DNA of 64,000 bases, taken from an uncultured Eisenbergiella sp. GTDB lineage: Bacteria > Bacillota > Clostridia > Lachnospirales > Lachnospiraceae. The notes under the pieces were generated by a model that was not told the DNA's origin, ran no database searches, and saw only the letters and a program-made list of their open reading frames with translations. This document shows positions 33,247 through 42,160 of the stretch, piece after piece. The first letter of the stretch is position 1. Each line of letters starts with the position of its first letter. Both the position numbers and the translations under genes were made by a program. The stretch is from positions 1 to 64,000 of the forward strand of contig CANQFM010000011.1 of the NCBI GenBank assembly GCA_947598825.1, read 5' to 3'.

Positions 33247-34749
33247 TCACTTCTTCACAATCCAACGTCCGTTCCTATTAGCACCTTCTCTGATAAGCGC
33301 ACCTTCTTGCTGCAGTTCCTTTATATCAGATTGTATCTGTTTTCTGCTTAAATGTAGTTCATTCATAAGCATAATCTGTGTCATGGCAGGATTTTGCTCC
33401 AGTAATCCAAGGATTGCCTGTTTCCTTCCGGCTCCTTTTTGGCTCCTTTTCGGCTCCTTTTCGGCTCCTTTTTGGCTCCTTTTTGGCTCCTTTTCCTGCA
33501 AAAAATTCCCATTCACATACAATCTGGTAATAAAGTAGCTTCTGTCTTTATCCGTTTCAAATTCAGGCTTGGGTGAACCATTCGCTTCCAAAGCATCCAA
33601 AATCTTCTTAAAACCTGTATTTCTGCCTTCAGTCAAATGCAGTTCTTTCAGGAAATCTCCGATACGGCGATTCCGATACCTGCGGTTAGAAACACGGTAA
33701 TTCTTTAATCCTTCCTGTGTTACGGAACGATCCGGTCCCGGATAGCTCACAATCTCTATCCTGTCCGGCTCTATGCGCACTTCGATCGGCTCCCGGATAT
33801 CATATGCCCGATGATACACCGCATTCGACAGTGCTTCTTCTATCGCTGCATATGGATAGTTGAAAAAGCGGTCTGCCTCCGCCCGATCCGGATGCTTTAC
33901 CACTTTCTCCGTAATAATGGTATTTTTGATATATTGAAGGGCATCTCTAAGCTGTTGATGAATCGGGCCTTTAAATGTTTTTTCAATAATGTCATTTCCG
34001 CCCAACCCCTCCGGGAACTGGACAACATCTATCTGTGTATAAGGGAAAAACTTGTCCGGTTCCATGCAGAAAAACATCAATCCTACATTCTTTGGTTTCA
34101 TATACTCCGGAAGATTGCTGATGATGTTCATATCGCTGCACACATCCACAAAATCTCCCGTGTTTGCTTTTTCATACAGGGAACTCTTGATCTCGTTCAG
34201 ATAATTCCGAATCAATGTTATATTCAGATCAGACAGTTCTGCTTGATGGTTTACCCGATCATCAAAAGGAACTCTGTTGGCAAGGCTGAACAGATCTTTT
34301 TCTTCGTCGTCTGTCGGTTTTACCGTATTAGAGGCCTTCCGGATATAATGAATACGCTCTTTGTTATCCTTCGACATCGTTTTCGGCGAGGAATACGGCC
34401 TGGTATCCCCACCTGGACACCAAAGGACAAGGAACTGCTTATCCTGATAGGTTTCCACGCTGATGACAGGCATATAGGCAGGCCGTATCAGCTTGCATTT
34501 CGCATAGATGTCCTTCTGATACGCATCAAGTTTATCTGACGGAATACCCTTTAACGGATAGACAGGCTGTCCGTTCTTTTCTTTTACACCAATTACAATA
34601 TATCCGCCACCCCAGTTATCAAGATCATTTGCAAATGCACAGACGGTCTTTAAGGAAGATGCAGGATCCCAGCTTTCCTTCAATTCAATCCTTGCCCATT
34701 CCACTACATCGCCAGATAATAATGTTTTTATATTTGTTGGGAGCGCCAT
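33247..34749 (-). CDS. AlbA_2-domain ATP-binding regulator (second copy) with 11-nt repeat linker
   Basis: 500 residues with the same domain order as 2787-4244. AlbA_2 part at about 10-150 (ELKESWDPASSLKTVCAFANDLDNWGGGYIVIGVKE), ATPase-like part at about 290-400 (AAIEEALSNAVYHRAYD, then NRRIGDFLKELHLTEGRNTGFKKIL) and a winged helix at about 445-500 (KQAILGLLEQNPAMTQIMLMNELHLSRKQIQSDIKEL) ending in EGANRNGRWIV. Between ATPase and winged helix is EPKRSQKGAEK repeated twice, encoded by six copies of an 11-nt unit. Overall similarity to the first copy is low outside motifs, so they are not recent duplicates. It lies in an AT-rich segment. Confidence 0.82.
   Translation of the reverse strand: MALPTNIKTLLSGDVVEWARIELKESWDPASSLKTVCAFANDLDNWGGGYIVIGVKEKNGQPVYPLKGIPSDKLDAYQKDIYAKCKLIRPAYMPVISVETYQDKQFLVLWCPGGDTRPYSSPKTMSKDNKERIHYIRKASNTVKPTDDEEKDLFSLANRVPFDDRVNHQAELSDLNITLIRNYLNEIKSSLYEKANTGDFVDVCSDMNIISNLPEYMKPKNVGLMFFCMEPDKFFPYTQIDVVQFPEGLGGNDIIEKTFKGPIHQQLRDALQYIKNTIITEKVVKHPDRAEADRFFNYPYAAIEEALSNAVYHRAYDIREPIEVRIEPDRIEIVSYPGPDRSVTQEGLKNYRVSNRRYRNRRIGDFLKELHLTEGRNTGFKKILDALEANGSPKPEFETDKDRSYFITRLYVNGNFLQEKEPKRSQKGAEKEPKRSQKGAGRKQAILGLLEQNPAMTQIMLMNELHLSRKQIQSDIKELQQEGALIREGANRNGRWIVKK
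33430..33495 (-). repeat. Tandem repeat, 11-nt unit, six copies, inside the second AlbA_2 gene
   Basis: GGCTCC begins at 33430, 33441, 33452, 33463, 33474 and 33485 on the plus strand, each followed by TTTT(T/C), giving an exact 11-nt period. Read on the minus strand the unit cycles through all three frames, so three units make one eleven-residue repeat. One unit gained or lost changes the frame downstream. Confidence 0.93.
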
Positions 34750-34885
34750 AAATTCAGTTTATTCCCCTTTTTGCTAACAGATTTGATATATGCGTAAAAA
34801 ATCATTTGATACTTTTTTTTGAAATGTTATATTTTACCACATGACTGTACGAATTTTGGAACCCGCCCATTTCTATAGGAAGTGT

Positions 34886-36178
34886 TTACTGCGCCGTCAC
34901 GGCGTCCGCAGCGGCGGGCGGCGTCAGGATCTGCCCTTTCTGCAGCAGGCAGGGCCCCAGCGTCTCTGCGCTCCATTTTACCAGATCGTCATAAGAAAAA
35001 TGTACGCCGCCGTACTGGATGATGCCATGGGCCGAAGCCAGCTCGGCGCTGTATTCTTCCAGGGGATAGACCCTTTTGACGCGGACCGGCCCGCTGGTAT
35101 AGTGGCACACCAGAGGAAGCGCACCGGTTTTTTCGGGAACGATGACAGTGCCTGCAGGCGTTGCGCGGAAGGTGACCCATGCCATGGCTTCCAGCATATT
35201 GCGGGCCGATTTCATCGTGGAAACATAATTTCCGAGGGAGTAGTAACAGAGAGAGAAATTGCCGTTTTCTGCCACCACCCATTCCACCGGCTGCACCACA
35301 TGCGGATGCGTGCCCAGGATCAGGTCGGCCCCGGCCTCTGTCATCTGCTGTGCAAACAGCCGTTGATAATTCGAGGGGACGGTGGCGTTTTCCGTGCCCC
35401 AGTGAGGGCAGACGATCACCACGTCGGCCAGTGTTTCGGCCAGCCGGATATCCGAAAGCACCTGCGGGTTCAGCGTGGTGAAATCGATCTTCCTGCTCTT
35501 TTCATCTACAGCGCAGAGAATGTTGAGACGGCTGGAAAGTTCCTGGGAAGAAGAACCGTAATTGGGTCCGTAGGTATAGTTTAAAACGGCAAAGGTGATC
35601 CCTTTTATGGGCAGGAGAGGAATGCGGGATTCGGGCAGCTCCGTCCCGTCCAGAGGCGCGTGGATCCCGGTCAGGAGCGTTTCCGGGTGCGCAGTATTCC
35701 AAAAGCTGACGCAACTGTCGATGCCGGATAGCTTCTGGTCGGCGGAATGATTGGTGGCGTGGAGTACCACGTTAAACCCTGCCCCGGCGATGGCGTCGCC
35801 TACCTGGGTAGGGGAATTGAACAGGGGGAAACCGGAAAATCCGCGCTCGTTGCCGCCGAGGATCGTTTCCTGGTTGATGATGCGGATGTCCGCCGCCTGG
35901 ATGAGGTCCGAGATCCCTTCAAACAAAAAGGAATAGTCCAGGCTGCCGTCCGCCTGTTTGCCGGCGTAAACGACGCCCATGTGCATCAGGTTGTCGCCTA
36001 CTGCCATCAGGGTGATCTCGTACTCCTGGGCAGGCTGCGCATCCGCGGGCGCCATAGCGGCCTGGGCAAAGGACGCGCCGCACCCGGGGGACGGCGCAGA
36101 GTAAAACAAGAGAAAAACCATCGGCAGAAAGAGAGCGGACAGCAGTCGGAGGGCCCTGTGTGTTTGAACTTTCATCAT
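34886..36178 (-). CDS. CapA-family (poly-gamma-glutamate synthesis type) protein
   Basis: 430 residues. Signal peptide or anchor at residues 1-35 (LLSALFLPMVFLLFYS). The CapA phosphatase-like domain follows: ITLMAVGDNLMHMGV, IINQETILGG, GFNVVLHATNHSAD, VVIVCPHWGTE, LGTHPHVVQPVEW and CYYSLGNYVS. These carry the Asp/Asn/His metal-binding pattern of the metallophosphatase-like family. In Bacillus CapA acts in polyglutamate capsule export; many clostridial homologues have no known role. Either of two adjacent ATGs (36178, 36175) could be used. It follows the HD-GYP gene by 39 nt on the same strand. Confidence 0.82.
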   Translation of the reverse strand: MMKVQTHRALRLLSALFLPMVFLLFYSAPSPGCGASFAQAAMAPADAQPAQEYEITLMAVGDNLMHMGVVYAGKQADGSLDYSFLFEGISDLIQAADIRIINQETILGGNERGFSGFPLFNSPTQVGDAIAGAGFNVVLHATNHSADQKLSGIDSCVSFWNTAHPETLLTGIHAPLDGTELPESRIPLLPIKGITFAVLNYTYGPNYGSSSQELSSRLNILCAVDEKSRKIDFTTLNPQVLSDIRLAETLADVVIVCPHWGTENATVPSNYQRLFAQQMTEAGADLILGTHPHVVQPVEWVVAENGNFSLCYYSLGNYVSTMKSARNMLEAMAWVTFRATPAGTVIVPEKTGALPLVCHYTSGPVRVKRVYPLEEYSAELASAHGIIQYGGVHFSYDDLVKWSAETLGPCLLQKGQILTPPAAADAVTAQ

Positions 36179-36217
36179 TCGTATCCCTTGCCTTTTACCG
36201 TATCTTTCGCAACCGCA

Positions 36218-39196
36218 TCACTCCAGATCCGTTTTGAATCCGTCGTTTATCATATCCATCATGATCTGGGCGAAGGCGGGATCGAACTGCGTGCCCTTTC
36301 CTTTTTCCAGTTCCTGATAGATGACTTCCGTAGTCAGGGATGACCGGTAAACCCTGGTGGAATTCATGGCGTCATAGGCGTCCGCCACGGAAATGATCCT
36401 GGCGTAAAGCGGGATCTCATCCCCCTTCTTCCCTTCGTTATAGCCCGTGCCGTCATAGCGTTCGTGATGGTATCTCGCGGCGTCCTGGAGCCACGGCATT
36501 GTGGTAAATTCCTTGAGGATGTCGCCGCCGATAGCGGGATGGCGCTTGATCACATCGTATTCCTCAGGCGTCAGCTTGCCGTTTTTATTCAGGATGCGGT
36601 CGGATACGCCGATTTTGCCGATGTCGTGCAGCAGCCCGCTGTAATGCAATTGCTCCAACTGCTCCGGCGACAGGCCGTAGCGCCTGCCGATTTCCATCGC
36701 GTAGGCAGCGACCCGCTGGGAATGACCGATGGTATATTTGTCCTTGGCGTCGATGGTCTTGGAAACGATGCGGACCGTCTGATCCGTCATGGCCTTGTAT
36801 TCGCGCTGGCGCCTTAAGGCCCTGCGCTGCATGACATATAGAGTGATCGCGGTCACGGACAGGATCAGCAGAAGAGCGCCCATCAGCAGCCATATATGGA
36901 GATAACGGCGTTCAAAGAAGCTGCTGTCCTTGTGGATCTTAAAGGACAGATCCTCGCTGGGGGTGCCGTCGGCGTTAAAGCCTTTCAGATGGAAAACGTA
37001 GTCCCCACCCGGCAGGTTCGTATAGTTGATATTGGTGGCCGCGGTGTTGGAGATCGCGATAGGGGCTGTGTCGAAGCCCTCCAGATAATATTCCAGGGAG
37101 CCGCTTTCAATGCCGAAGCTCAGCAGATCCAGCCGCAGCGTGATCCTCTTGGCGTCCCGGGCCAGGGAGAGATCCTGGGGCCCATAATAGGAAACGTCGT
37201 CTACCTCAACGCTGCTGACAGAAACCCTGGGCGGTATGGTGTTGCGATGAATATCGGTCAGATTGATGCTGTATACGCCGTCGCCCGTACAGATATACAG
37301 AGTGCCGTCATCGTCCAGGCAGTTCCAGGAATTGGCCGTGACGCTGCTGGTCAGCCCGTCGCGCCGGGTCAGGACGCTGTAGTTGGGATTGCCCGCGATA
37401 TAGTCCTCCCGGGTGATCTGGATGATGCCGAAGGATTTCATCAGCCAGATATGGTCGTCGGTCAGCTTAAGGTCGAAAATACTGCCAACGCCGGCGTCGA
37501 TATTCTGAAGCTGCTGGATGCCGTCATCGGTCAGCAGCGCCGCTTCGGAGCCGTTGCTGATCCAAAGCCCGTGTACCTGGGGGTCGGCCGCCATCCGCAG
37601 GATGACGCCGGACTGCAGCCCATCGTCCGTGGTGATGTTGACCACCTCGTCCGTATTGAGATCGATCCGGTAGATGCCGTTGCCGTCGCTGCCCGCATAA
37701 AGGGAACCATCCTCCCCTTCCGCCAGGCAGAGGATCGTTTCGTTCTGAATGCCCTGCGCAGAGGAATAGGATTTCAGGACGCTGCCGTTGTGGAGAATGG
37801 ATACTCCGCCGTTGGTGGCGGCGGCCACGTCGCCGTTGGAAAGTTCCATGGACATACGGACCTGATCATGGGCCAGCCCGTCCTTGCGCATATAGGAGGT
37901 ATATTCCCCGGTATCCGCGTTATAGCAGATCAGGCCGTAGTCGGCGTAGGCGGAGATCCAGAGGTTTCCTTTGGAGTCCTTCATCAGATTGCGGATCCGG
38001 ATGCCGTCCAGCCGTCTGGTCATGTCGTTTTCCACTTTCGCATTGTGGCTGTCCATGATGGTCAGGCCGCTGTCGGTGGCGATATAAAGACAGTTTTTAT
38101 AATACATGGTGGCGTTCACCGTCTGAGAGGTGATGCCGACTTCGTAGGCGATGTGCTTGAATTTATTGAGGGAAAGCTTCAGGATACCTCTTCTGGAGGA
38201 AGCGAACCACAGGTTGCCCTCGTAGTCTTCGTACATCTGCGTGATGATCGTGCTGTTGGACAGGCCGTTGATCCGGTAAAAGACGCTGCCGCCGTCGAAA
38301 TAGCCGATGCAACTGTCGGTGCAGACCCACATCTTCCCGTTGCGGTCGAAGTAAATGTCGTTGATCGTCTCGTTGGTGCCCAGCACATACTGATCGATGA
38401 ACAGGGAGGAAACGGAATAGGTATCGTCTTTTAAGCGGATCCGCAGAATATTGCCGGCCTTGTTGCCGATGTAGACAGAGCCGTCCTGGGTCTGGACCAG
38501 GCCGTAGGCCAGTTCCGAATCGAAGAAATCCCGTTCCAGATAGAGCAGGATCCTGCCGTCCTTCAGGATAAACATATCGCTTCCGCTGGTGGTGCCCCAG
38601 ATTGCGCCGTTGGCGTCGCACATCAATGTCTCGATGGTATCCATATCGATGCGGTCGTCGTGGAAAAAGCGCAGTTCATATTGGTCGTTTACCAGAAAAA
38701 GGCCACTGGTGGTGCCGATATAGATCGTCCCGTCAGCGCCCTCTTCGATGCTTCTGACGGAGAGGACGTCCGGGGTAACGGGCAGCGGATCCGGCGCTTC
38801 GGTGATGGGATAAAACTGCTCGTTTTCAAATACGAAAATACCGGAATCGTTCGTCCCGATCCAGATGCGTCCGCGGGAATCCTGATATAACTGGCGGATC
38901 CCGGTCTTGGGCGCGTTTTCGCGCTCAAAGCTCAGGTTTTGAAATTCATTGCTGTTGTAGCGGTAGAGGCCGCCGTAGCTGCCGATCCATATGTAGCCCT
39001 GTTCGTCCTGGAGTACGGTGTTGGCCTCGCTGGTGGCCATGCCGTTGCTCTCATCGTAAATCGTTTCCACATAATCCATTACGCCGATCTGCTGGATGCT
39101 GCAGGGGATATCCTGCGCGCTGGCGGTCATGGAAGGGATCCCGGCAAACAAAGTCAGAAAAAAGAGCGGCAACGCTATTTGAAGGCGTTTTGTCAT
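36218..39196 (-). CDS. Beta-propeller sensor with HD-GYP domain (two-component-propeller type)
   Basis: About 992 residues. Signal peptide (1-27); an extracytoplasmic region of repeated Reg_prop blades (GYIWIGSYGGLYRY, GRIWIGTNDSGIFVF, GTIYIGTTSGLF and so on, to about residue 640); a Y_Y_Y-type domain (LEYYLEGFDTAPIAISNT); a membrane helix (WLLMGALLLILSVTAITLYVM, about 795); then a cytoplasmic HD-GYP domain (HSQRVAAYAMEIG, SGLLHDIGKIGVSD, KRHPAIGGDIL, RYHHERYDGTGYNEGKKGDEIP). HD-GYP proteins hydrolyse cyclic dinucleotides; the GYP tripeptide here is GYN. Extracellular carbohydrate-type signals may thus control second-messenger levels. Start ATG 39196 has GAGGAG upstream. Confidence 0.88.
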   Translation of the reverse strand: MTKRLQIALPLFFLTLFAGIPSMTASAQDIPCSIQQIGVMDYVETIYDESNGMATSEANTVLQDEQGYIWIGSYGGLYRYNSNEFQNLSFERENAPKTGIRQLYQDSRGRIWIGTNDSGIFVFENEQFYPITEAPDPLPVTPDVLSVRSIEEGADGTIYIGTTSGLFLVNDQYELRFFHDDRIDMDTIETLMCDANGAIWGTTSGSDMFILKDGRILLYLERDFFDSELAYGLVQTQDGSVYIGNKAGNILRIRLKDDTYSVSSLFIDQYVLGTNETINDIYFDRNGKMWVCTDSCIGYFDGGSVFYRINGLSNSTIITQMYEDYEGNLWFASSRRGILKLSLNKFKHIAYEVGITSQTVNATMYYKNCLYIATDSGLTIMDSHNAKVENDMTRRLDGIRIRNLMKDSKGNLWISAYADYGLICYNADTGEYTSYMRKDGLAHDQVRMSMELSNGDVAAATNGGVSILHNGSVLKSYSSAQGIQNETILCLAEGEDGSLYAGSDGNGIYRIDLNTDEVVNITTDDGLQSGVILRMAADPQVHGLWISNGSEAALLTDDGIQQLQNIDAGVGSIFDLKLTDDHIWLMKSFGIIQITREDYIAGNPNYSVLTRRDGLTSSVTANSWNCLDDDGTLYICTGDGVYSINLTDIHRNTIPPRVSVSSVEVDDVSYYGPQDLSLARDAKRITLRLDLLSFGIESGSLEYYLEGFDTAPIAISNTAATNINYTNLPGGDYVFHLKGFNADGTPSEDLSFKIHKDSSFFERRYLHIWLLMGALLLILSVTAITLYVMQRRALRRQREYKAMTDQTVRIVSKTIDAKDKYTIGHSQRVAAYAMEIGRRYGLSPEQLEQLHYSGLLHDIGKIGVSDRILNKNGKLTPEEYDVIKRHPAIGGDILKEFTTMPWLQDAARYHHERYDGTGYNEGKKGDEIPLYARIISVADAYDAMNSTRVYRSSLTTEVIYQELEKGKGTQFDPAFAQIMMDMINDGFKTDLE

Positions 39197-39264
39197 GTAT
39201 TTTCTCCTCAATAGATGATATCGCGTTTCCGGAAGGTCTGTCTTTGGCCCTCCGGATTACCTTG

Positions 39265-39293
39265 AGTATAACATCATCCCTCTTATTTTGCAA
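39265..39293 (-). promoter_or_regulatory. Promoter of the HD-GYP gene
   Basis: On the minus strand -35 TTGCAA (39288-39293), 17-nt spacer and -10 TATACT (39265-39270), about 70 nt before the start. Confidence 0.65.
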
Positions 39294-39305
39294 AAGCTTT
39301 CTCCA

Positions 39306-39368
39306 CACTCTCGGAAAATAGCCCTGCACTCTCGGAAAATACCCCTGCACTTTTGGGAAATAGCGTTA
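39306..39368. repeat. Three direct repeats, 21-nt period, upstream of the HD-GYP promoter
   Basis: Units at 39306-39326, 39327-39347 and 39348-39368. The first two begin CACTCTCGGAAAATA and differ at one base; the third, CACTTTTGGGAAATA, is diverged. A 21-nt period puts the units on the same face of the helix. The array ends 12 nt from the -35 box. Confidence 0.88.
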
Positions 39369-39458
39369 AGGGCCGCGTGAGAGCAGCCAAGATATGCGTT
39401 GACGCGGCCGTCGCTTTTGTGTAAACTTAGAGCAGAAAAAGGACAGGGTGCAGAAGGT

Positions 39459-40424
39459 ATGAATTACATTGTTTTGGATCTGGAATGGAACCAGGCGGCG
39501 GACAGTGAAGATGAAAGAAGTAAAATGCTGACGTTTGAGATCATCGAGATCGGCGCCGTTAAGCTGAACAACCGTATGGAGACGGTGGACAGCTTCCATG
39601 AACTGATCCGGCCCCAGGTGTATAAAGAAATGCATAAGATCACGGAGAGGCTGATCCATATCCATATGGAGCAACTGGCTCTTTGCCGCACCTTCCCGGA
39701 GGTGGCGGGGGATTTTATGGCCTGGTGCGCGGGCCCCGGGAAAGAACCGTTTATGTTCGGCACCTGGGGGCCGATGGATCTGACAGAACTGCAGCGCAAT
39801 ATGCGGTTTTTCGGCATGGAACCGCTGGGCGAAGGCCCGCTGTGCTTTTATGACGTCCAGAAGCTGTTCAGCATCGCTTACGAGGATGGGAAATCCCGTC
39901 GGAGCCTGGAATATGCGGTGGACTTTCTGGGGCTGAAAAAGGAAAAGCGCTTTCACCGGGCCCTGGGGGATGCGGATTATACCGCGGAAGTCCTGCAGAA
40001 GATCAAGGATCCGGCAGCCCTGCGGAGGGTATCCTATGATACGTTCCAACTGCCCCGGGACCATAAGAGCGAGGTACATGTGGTTTTCGACAATTATGCC
40101 AAATACATTTCCCGGCCGTTTTTTTCCAAGGAGGAACTGCTGGCGGACCGGGAGGTGATCTCCACCCGGTGTTATCTGTGCCATCGCAACCTGCGGCGCA
40201 GGATCCGCTGGTTCTCGGCCAACGGCAAGCACTATTACAGCCTGTCCTACTGCGATAAGCACGGCTTTATGAAGGGCAAGATCCGTATCCGCAAAGCGGA
40301 GGACGACAGGGTATTTGCGGTTAAGACGACGAAGATCATCACGGAAGAGGAAGCAAAGCAGCTACAGGGGCGCAGGGAACATACCCGGCAGATGCGCCGG
40401 GAGCGCAGGGGACATCATTCGTAA
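39459..40424 (+). CDS. DEDDh-type 3'-5' exonuclease domain protein
   Basis: About 321 residues. The exonuclease domain covers about 1-180: Exo I VLDLEWNQ (D-x-E), Exo II around FGTWGPMDLTEL, Exo III HRALGDADYTAEVL (H-x4-D). This resembles the KapD/ERI-like group acting on RNA or DNA 3' ends. Residues about 220-321 hold a cysteine-bearing tail (CYLCHRNLRRRIRW, YCDKHGF), which may bind zinc. GTGCAGAAGGT precedes ATG 39459; the longer frame from 39399 starts with a non-ATG codon. The 3' end overlaps the convergent carboxypeptidase gene by 10 nt. Confidence 0.8.
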   Translation: MNYIVLDLEWNQAADSEDERSKMLTFEIIEIGAVKLNNRMETVDSFHELIRPQVYKEMHKITERLIHIHMEQLALCRTFPEVAGDFMAWCAGPGKEPFMFGTWGPMDLTELQRNMRFFGMEPLGEGPLCFYDVQKLFSIAYEDGKSRRSLEYAVDFLGLKKEKRFHRALGDADYTAEVLQKIKDPAALRRVSYDTFQLPRDHKSEVHVVFDNYAKYISRPFFSKEELLADREVISTRCYLCHRNLRRRIRWFSANGKHYYSLSYCDKHGFMKGKIRIRKAEDDRVFAVKTTKIITEEEAKQLQGRREHTRQMRRERRGHHS

Positions 40425-41968
40425 TGGTTGGTGTACCGGTCGAAATCGATGATCTCCTCTTTCCGGGAACGGTGGTTTTTCATAACGCTCCATCTCCGCC
40501 GCCGAAGCCTGCGGTTGTGCAGGGCATGCCGCAGGATCAGCAAAAGAAGGGTGATGACGGCCACGATGCCGACGCCGGCGACGATGGTACGGATATTTAA
40601 AAATACGATGCGGTGATCCTGATCCAGCGATATTGGGGCGGAGAATCCGGCGAGGGCCGGGTTTTTCGCCCCTGTATTTATCCCGGTATCCGTTTCCGGC
40701 GGTTCTGTTGCGGCCGCGGACGCAATGACAGGCTGCGCCTCAAAGTCGAAGGAATTGCCGGAATCGTGAAAGAGGATAGAGGCGCTGCCTAATGGCTGTC
40801 CCCGGTAGGAATAGCGCACAGCCGCGACCTGGCCCTCCGAAGCGCCGTCATAGTCCAGCGACGAATCCAGCTCTGCAAAGGAAACGCCGTCGGGCAGTAC
40901 CACGCGGGCGTCTTTGGAGATGGACAAAATCGGGCCGCTGTCACCGAAAATATTGTTGTCCGTAGTGAAAAAATGATTGCCCTGTACGCTGTAAGTGGTA
41001 TCGTAGTCCGCAGCGTTTACCATCTTGAAATTGTTAAAGCCGTAGTCGAATAATTCTATGGTGTCCGTGAACTGGAACGGGGATTCGTCGCTCATGACCA
41101 CGCAGATCAGCTTCATCCCGTCTTTCTGGGCGCAGGACACAAGATTTTGCCTGGCGATATCGGTATATCCCGTCTTGCTCCCCACCAGATATTCATAGGC
41201 ATAGTTTTTCCCTTTTAAAAGTTTGTTTTTGGAAAAAGGGATCAGCTCCCGGGAGAGGGTGCTGCTGGCAGGGATCACATAGTCCGGCGTACTGGACATT
41301 TTACAGAGCAGTTCGTCCGCAAAAAAGCGGCGGCCGATGATGGCCAGATCGTAGGCGGAAGTGTAGTGGTCGTCGTCGTGCTTGCCGTTGGTGGTGACAA
41401 AATGGGAATCCTCGCAGCCAAGCTGGGCGGCCGTTTCGTTCATCAGATCCACGAAGGCGGAAATGCTGCCGCTGATGTGTTCGCCGATGGCGTTGCCGCA
41501 TTCGTTGCCGGAACCCACAAGAAGCCCGTAGAGGGACTGTTCCATGGTAATGGATTCCCCGATTTTGATGCCGATATTGGAATCGTCCCGCCAGTCGATG
41601 CTGTTGATGGCTTCCGCCGAATAGGTCACCGTCTCGTCCATCTGGCTGTGCTGCCGCGCGATGTAGGCGGTCAGGATCTTGGTGGTGCTGGCCGGATAGT
41701 GATGTTCATGGATATTCTTGGCATAGAGAATGGTGCCGGTCTCGGCCTCCATGAGAATGGCGGCCCGGGCGCTGACCGCCGGGCCCTGGGGCCAGCCTTC
41801 GGTTTCGTTGCTTTGAATGGGAAGGAGCTTCTGCTCCTCCGCCAGTTCCGCAGAGGTCTGCGATGTGGCCGATGCCCGGACGGCGGTAAGAGGGCATAAA
41901 AAAAACGCTGTGCATAATGCAATATCGATCAGGAAAGAAAAAAGGGTTTTCTTTCTCAAAAATTTCAT
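40415..41968 (-). CDS. D-alanyl-D-alanine carboxypeptidase (S11, DacF-like)
   Basis: 517 residues. Signal peptide (1-33, CTAFFLCPLTAVRASA). The S11 transpeptidase-like domain shows all three motifs: SxxK as PASTTKILTAYI, SxN as VGSGNECGNAI and KTG as VGSKTGYTD. A C-terminal beta domain (about 320-420) is followed by a membrane helix (TIVAGVGIVAVITLLLLIL) and a basic tail, so it is anchored with the enzyme outside. It trims D-Ala from peptidoglycan. Unlike the protein at 14719 its SxN motif is intact. Confidence 0.9.
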   Translation of the reverse strand: MKFLRKKTLFSFLIDIALCTAFFLCPLTAVRASATSQTSAELAEEQKLLPIQSNETEGWPQGPAVSARAAILMEAETGTILYAKNIHEHHYPASTTKILTAYIARQHSQMDETVTYSAEAINSIDWRDDSNIGIKIGESITMEQSLYGLLVGSGNECGNAIGEHISGSISAFVDLMNETAAQLGCEDSHFVTTNGKHDDDHYTSAYDLAIIGRRFFADELLCKMSSTPDYVIPASSTLSRELIPFSKNKLLKGKNYAYEYLVGSKTGYTDIARQNLVSCAQKDGMKLICVVMSDESPFQFTDTIELFDYGFNNFKMVNAADYDTTYSVQGNHFFTTDNNIFGDSGPILSISKDARVVLPDGVSFAELDSSLDYDGASEGQVAAVRYSYRGQPLGSASILFHDSGNSFDFEAQPVIASAAATEPPETDTGINTGAKNPALAGFSAPISLDQDHRIVFLNIRTIVAGVGIVAVITLLLLILRHALHNRRLRRRRWSVMKNHRSRKEEIIDFDRYTNHYE

Positions 41969-42160
41969 GTCTTGTTCCTGCCTTTTTCAAAGGATCGGAA
42001 AGGCGCAGGCCTTTCGCTGCAAATAAAGCCGCATTCAATATCTTACACCATAATGCTGTAAAAAATAAGTGCGGCGTCATAAATTTTATAATTTCTTAAG
42101 ACTTTATTTTTTTAAAAAAAGTAGTATAATAATCGCTTGAAAAAGTAGGGAGGATAGCAG

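Noticed and set aside
33430-33495. The 11-nt repeat array as a CRISPR or regulatory repeat
   Set aside because: There are no spacers, the period is 11 nt without gaps, and the array lies inside a coding region and encodes a regular peptide repeat.
36896-38434. A 512-codon open frame on the plus strand opposite the HD-GYP gene
   Set aside because: It is antisense to a clearly recognisable protein, has no ribosome binding site or family motif, and its composition is what GC-rich third positions produce on the opposite strand.
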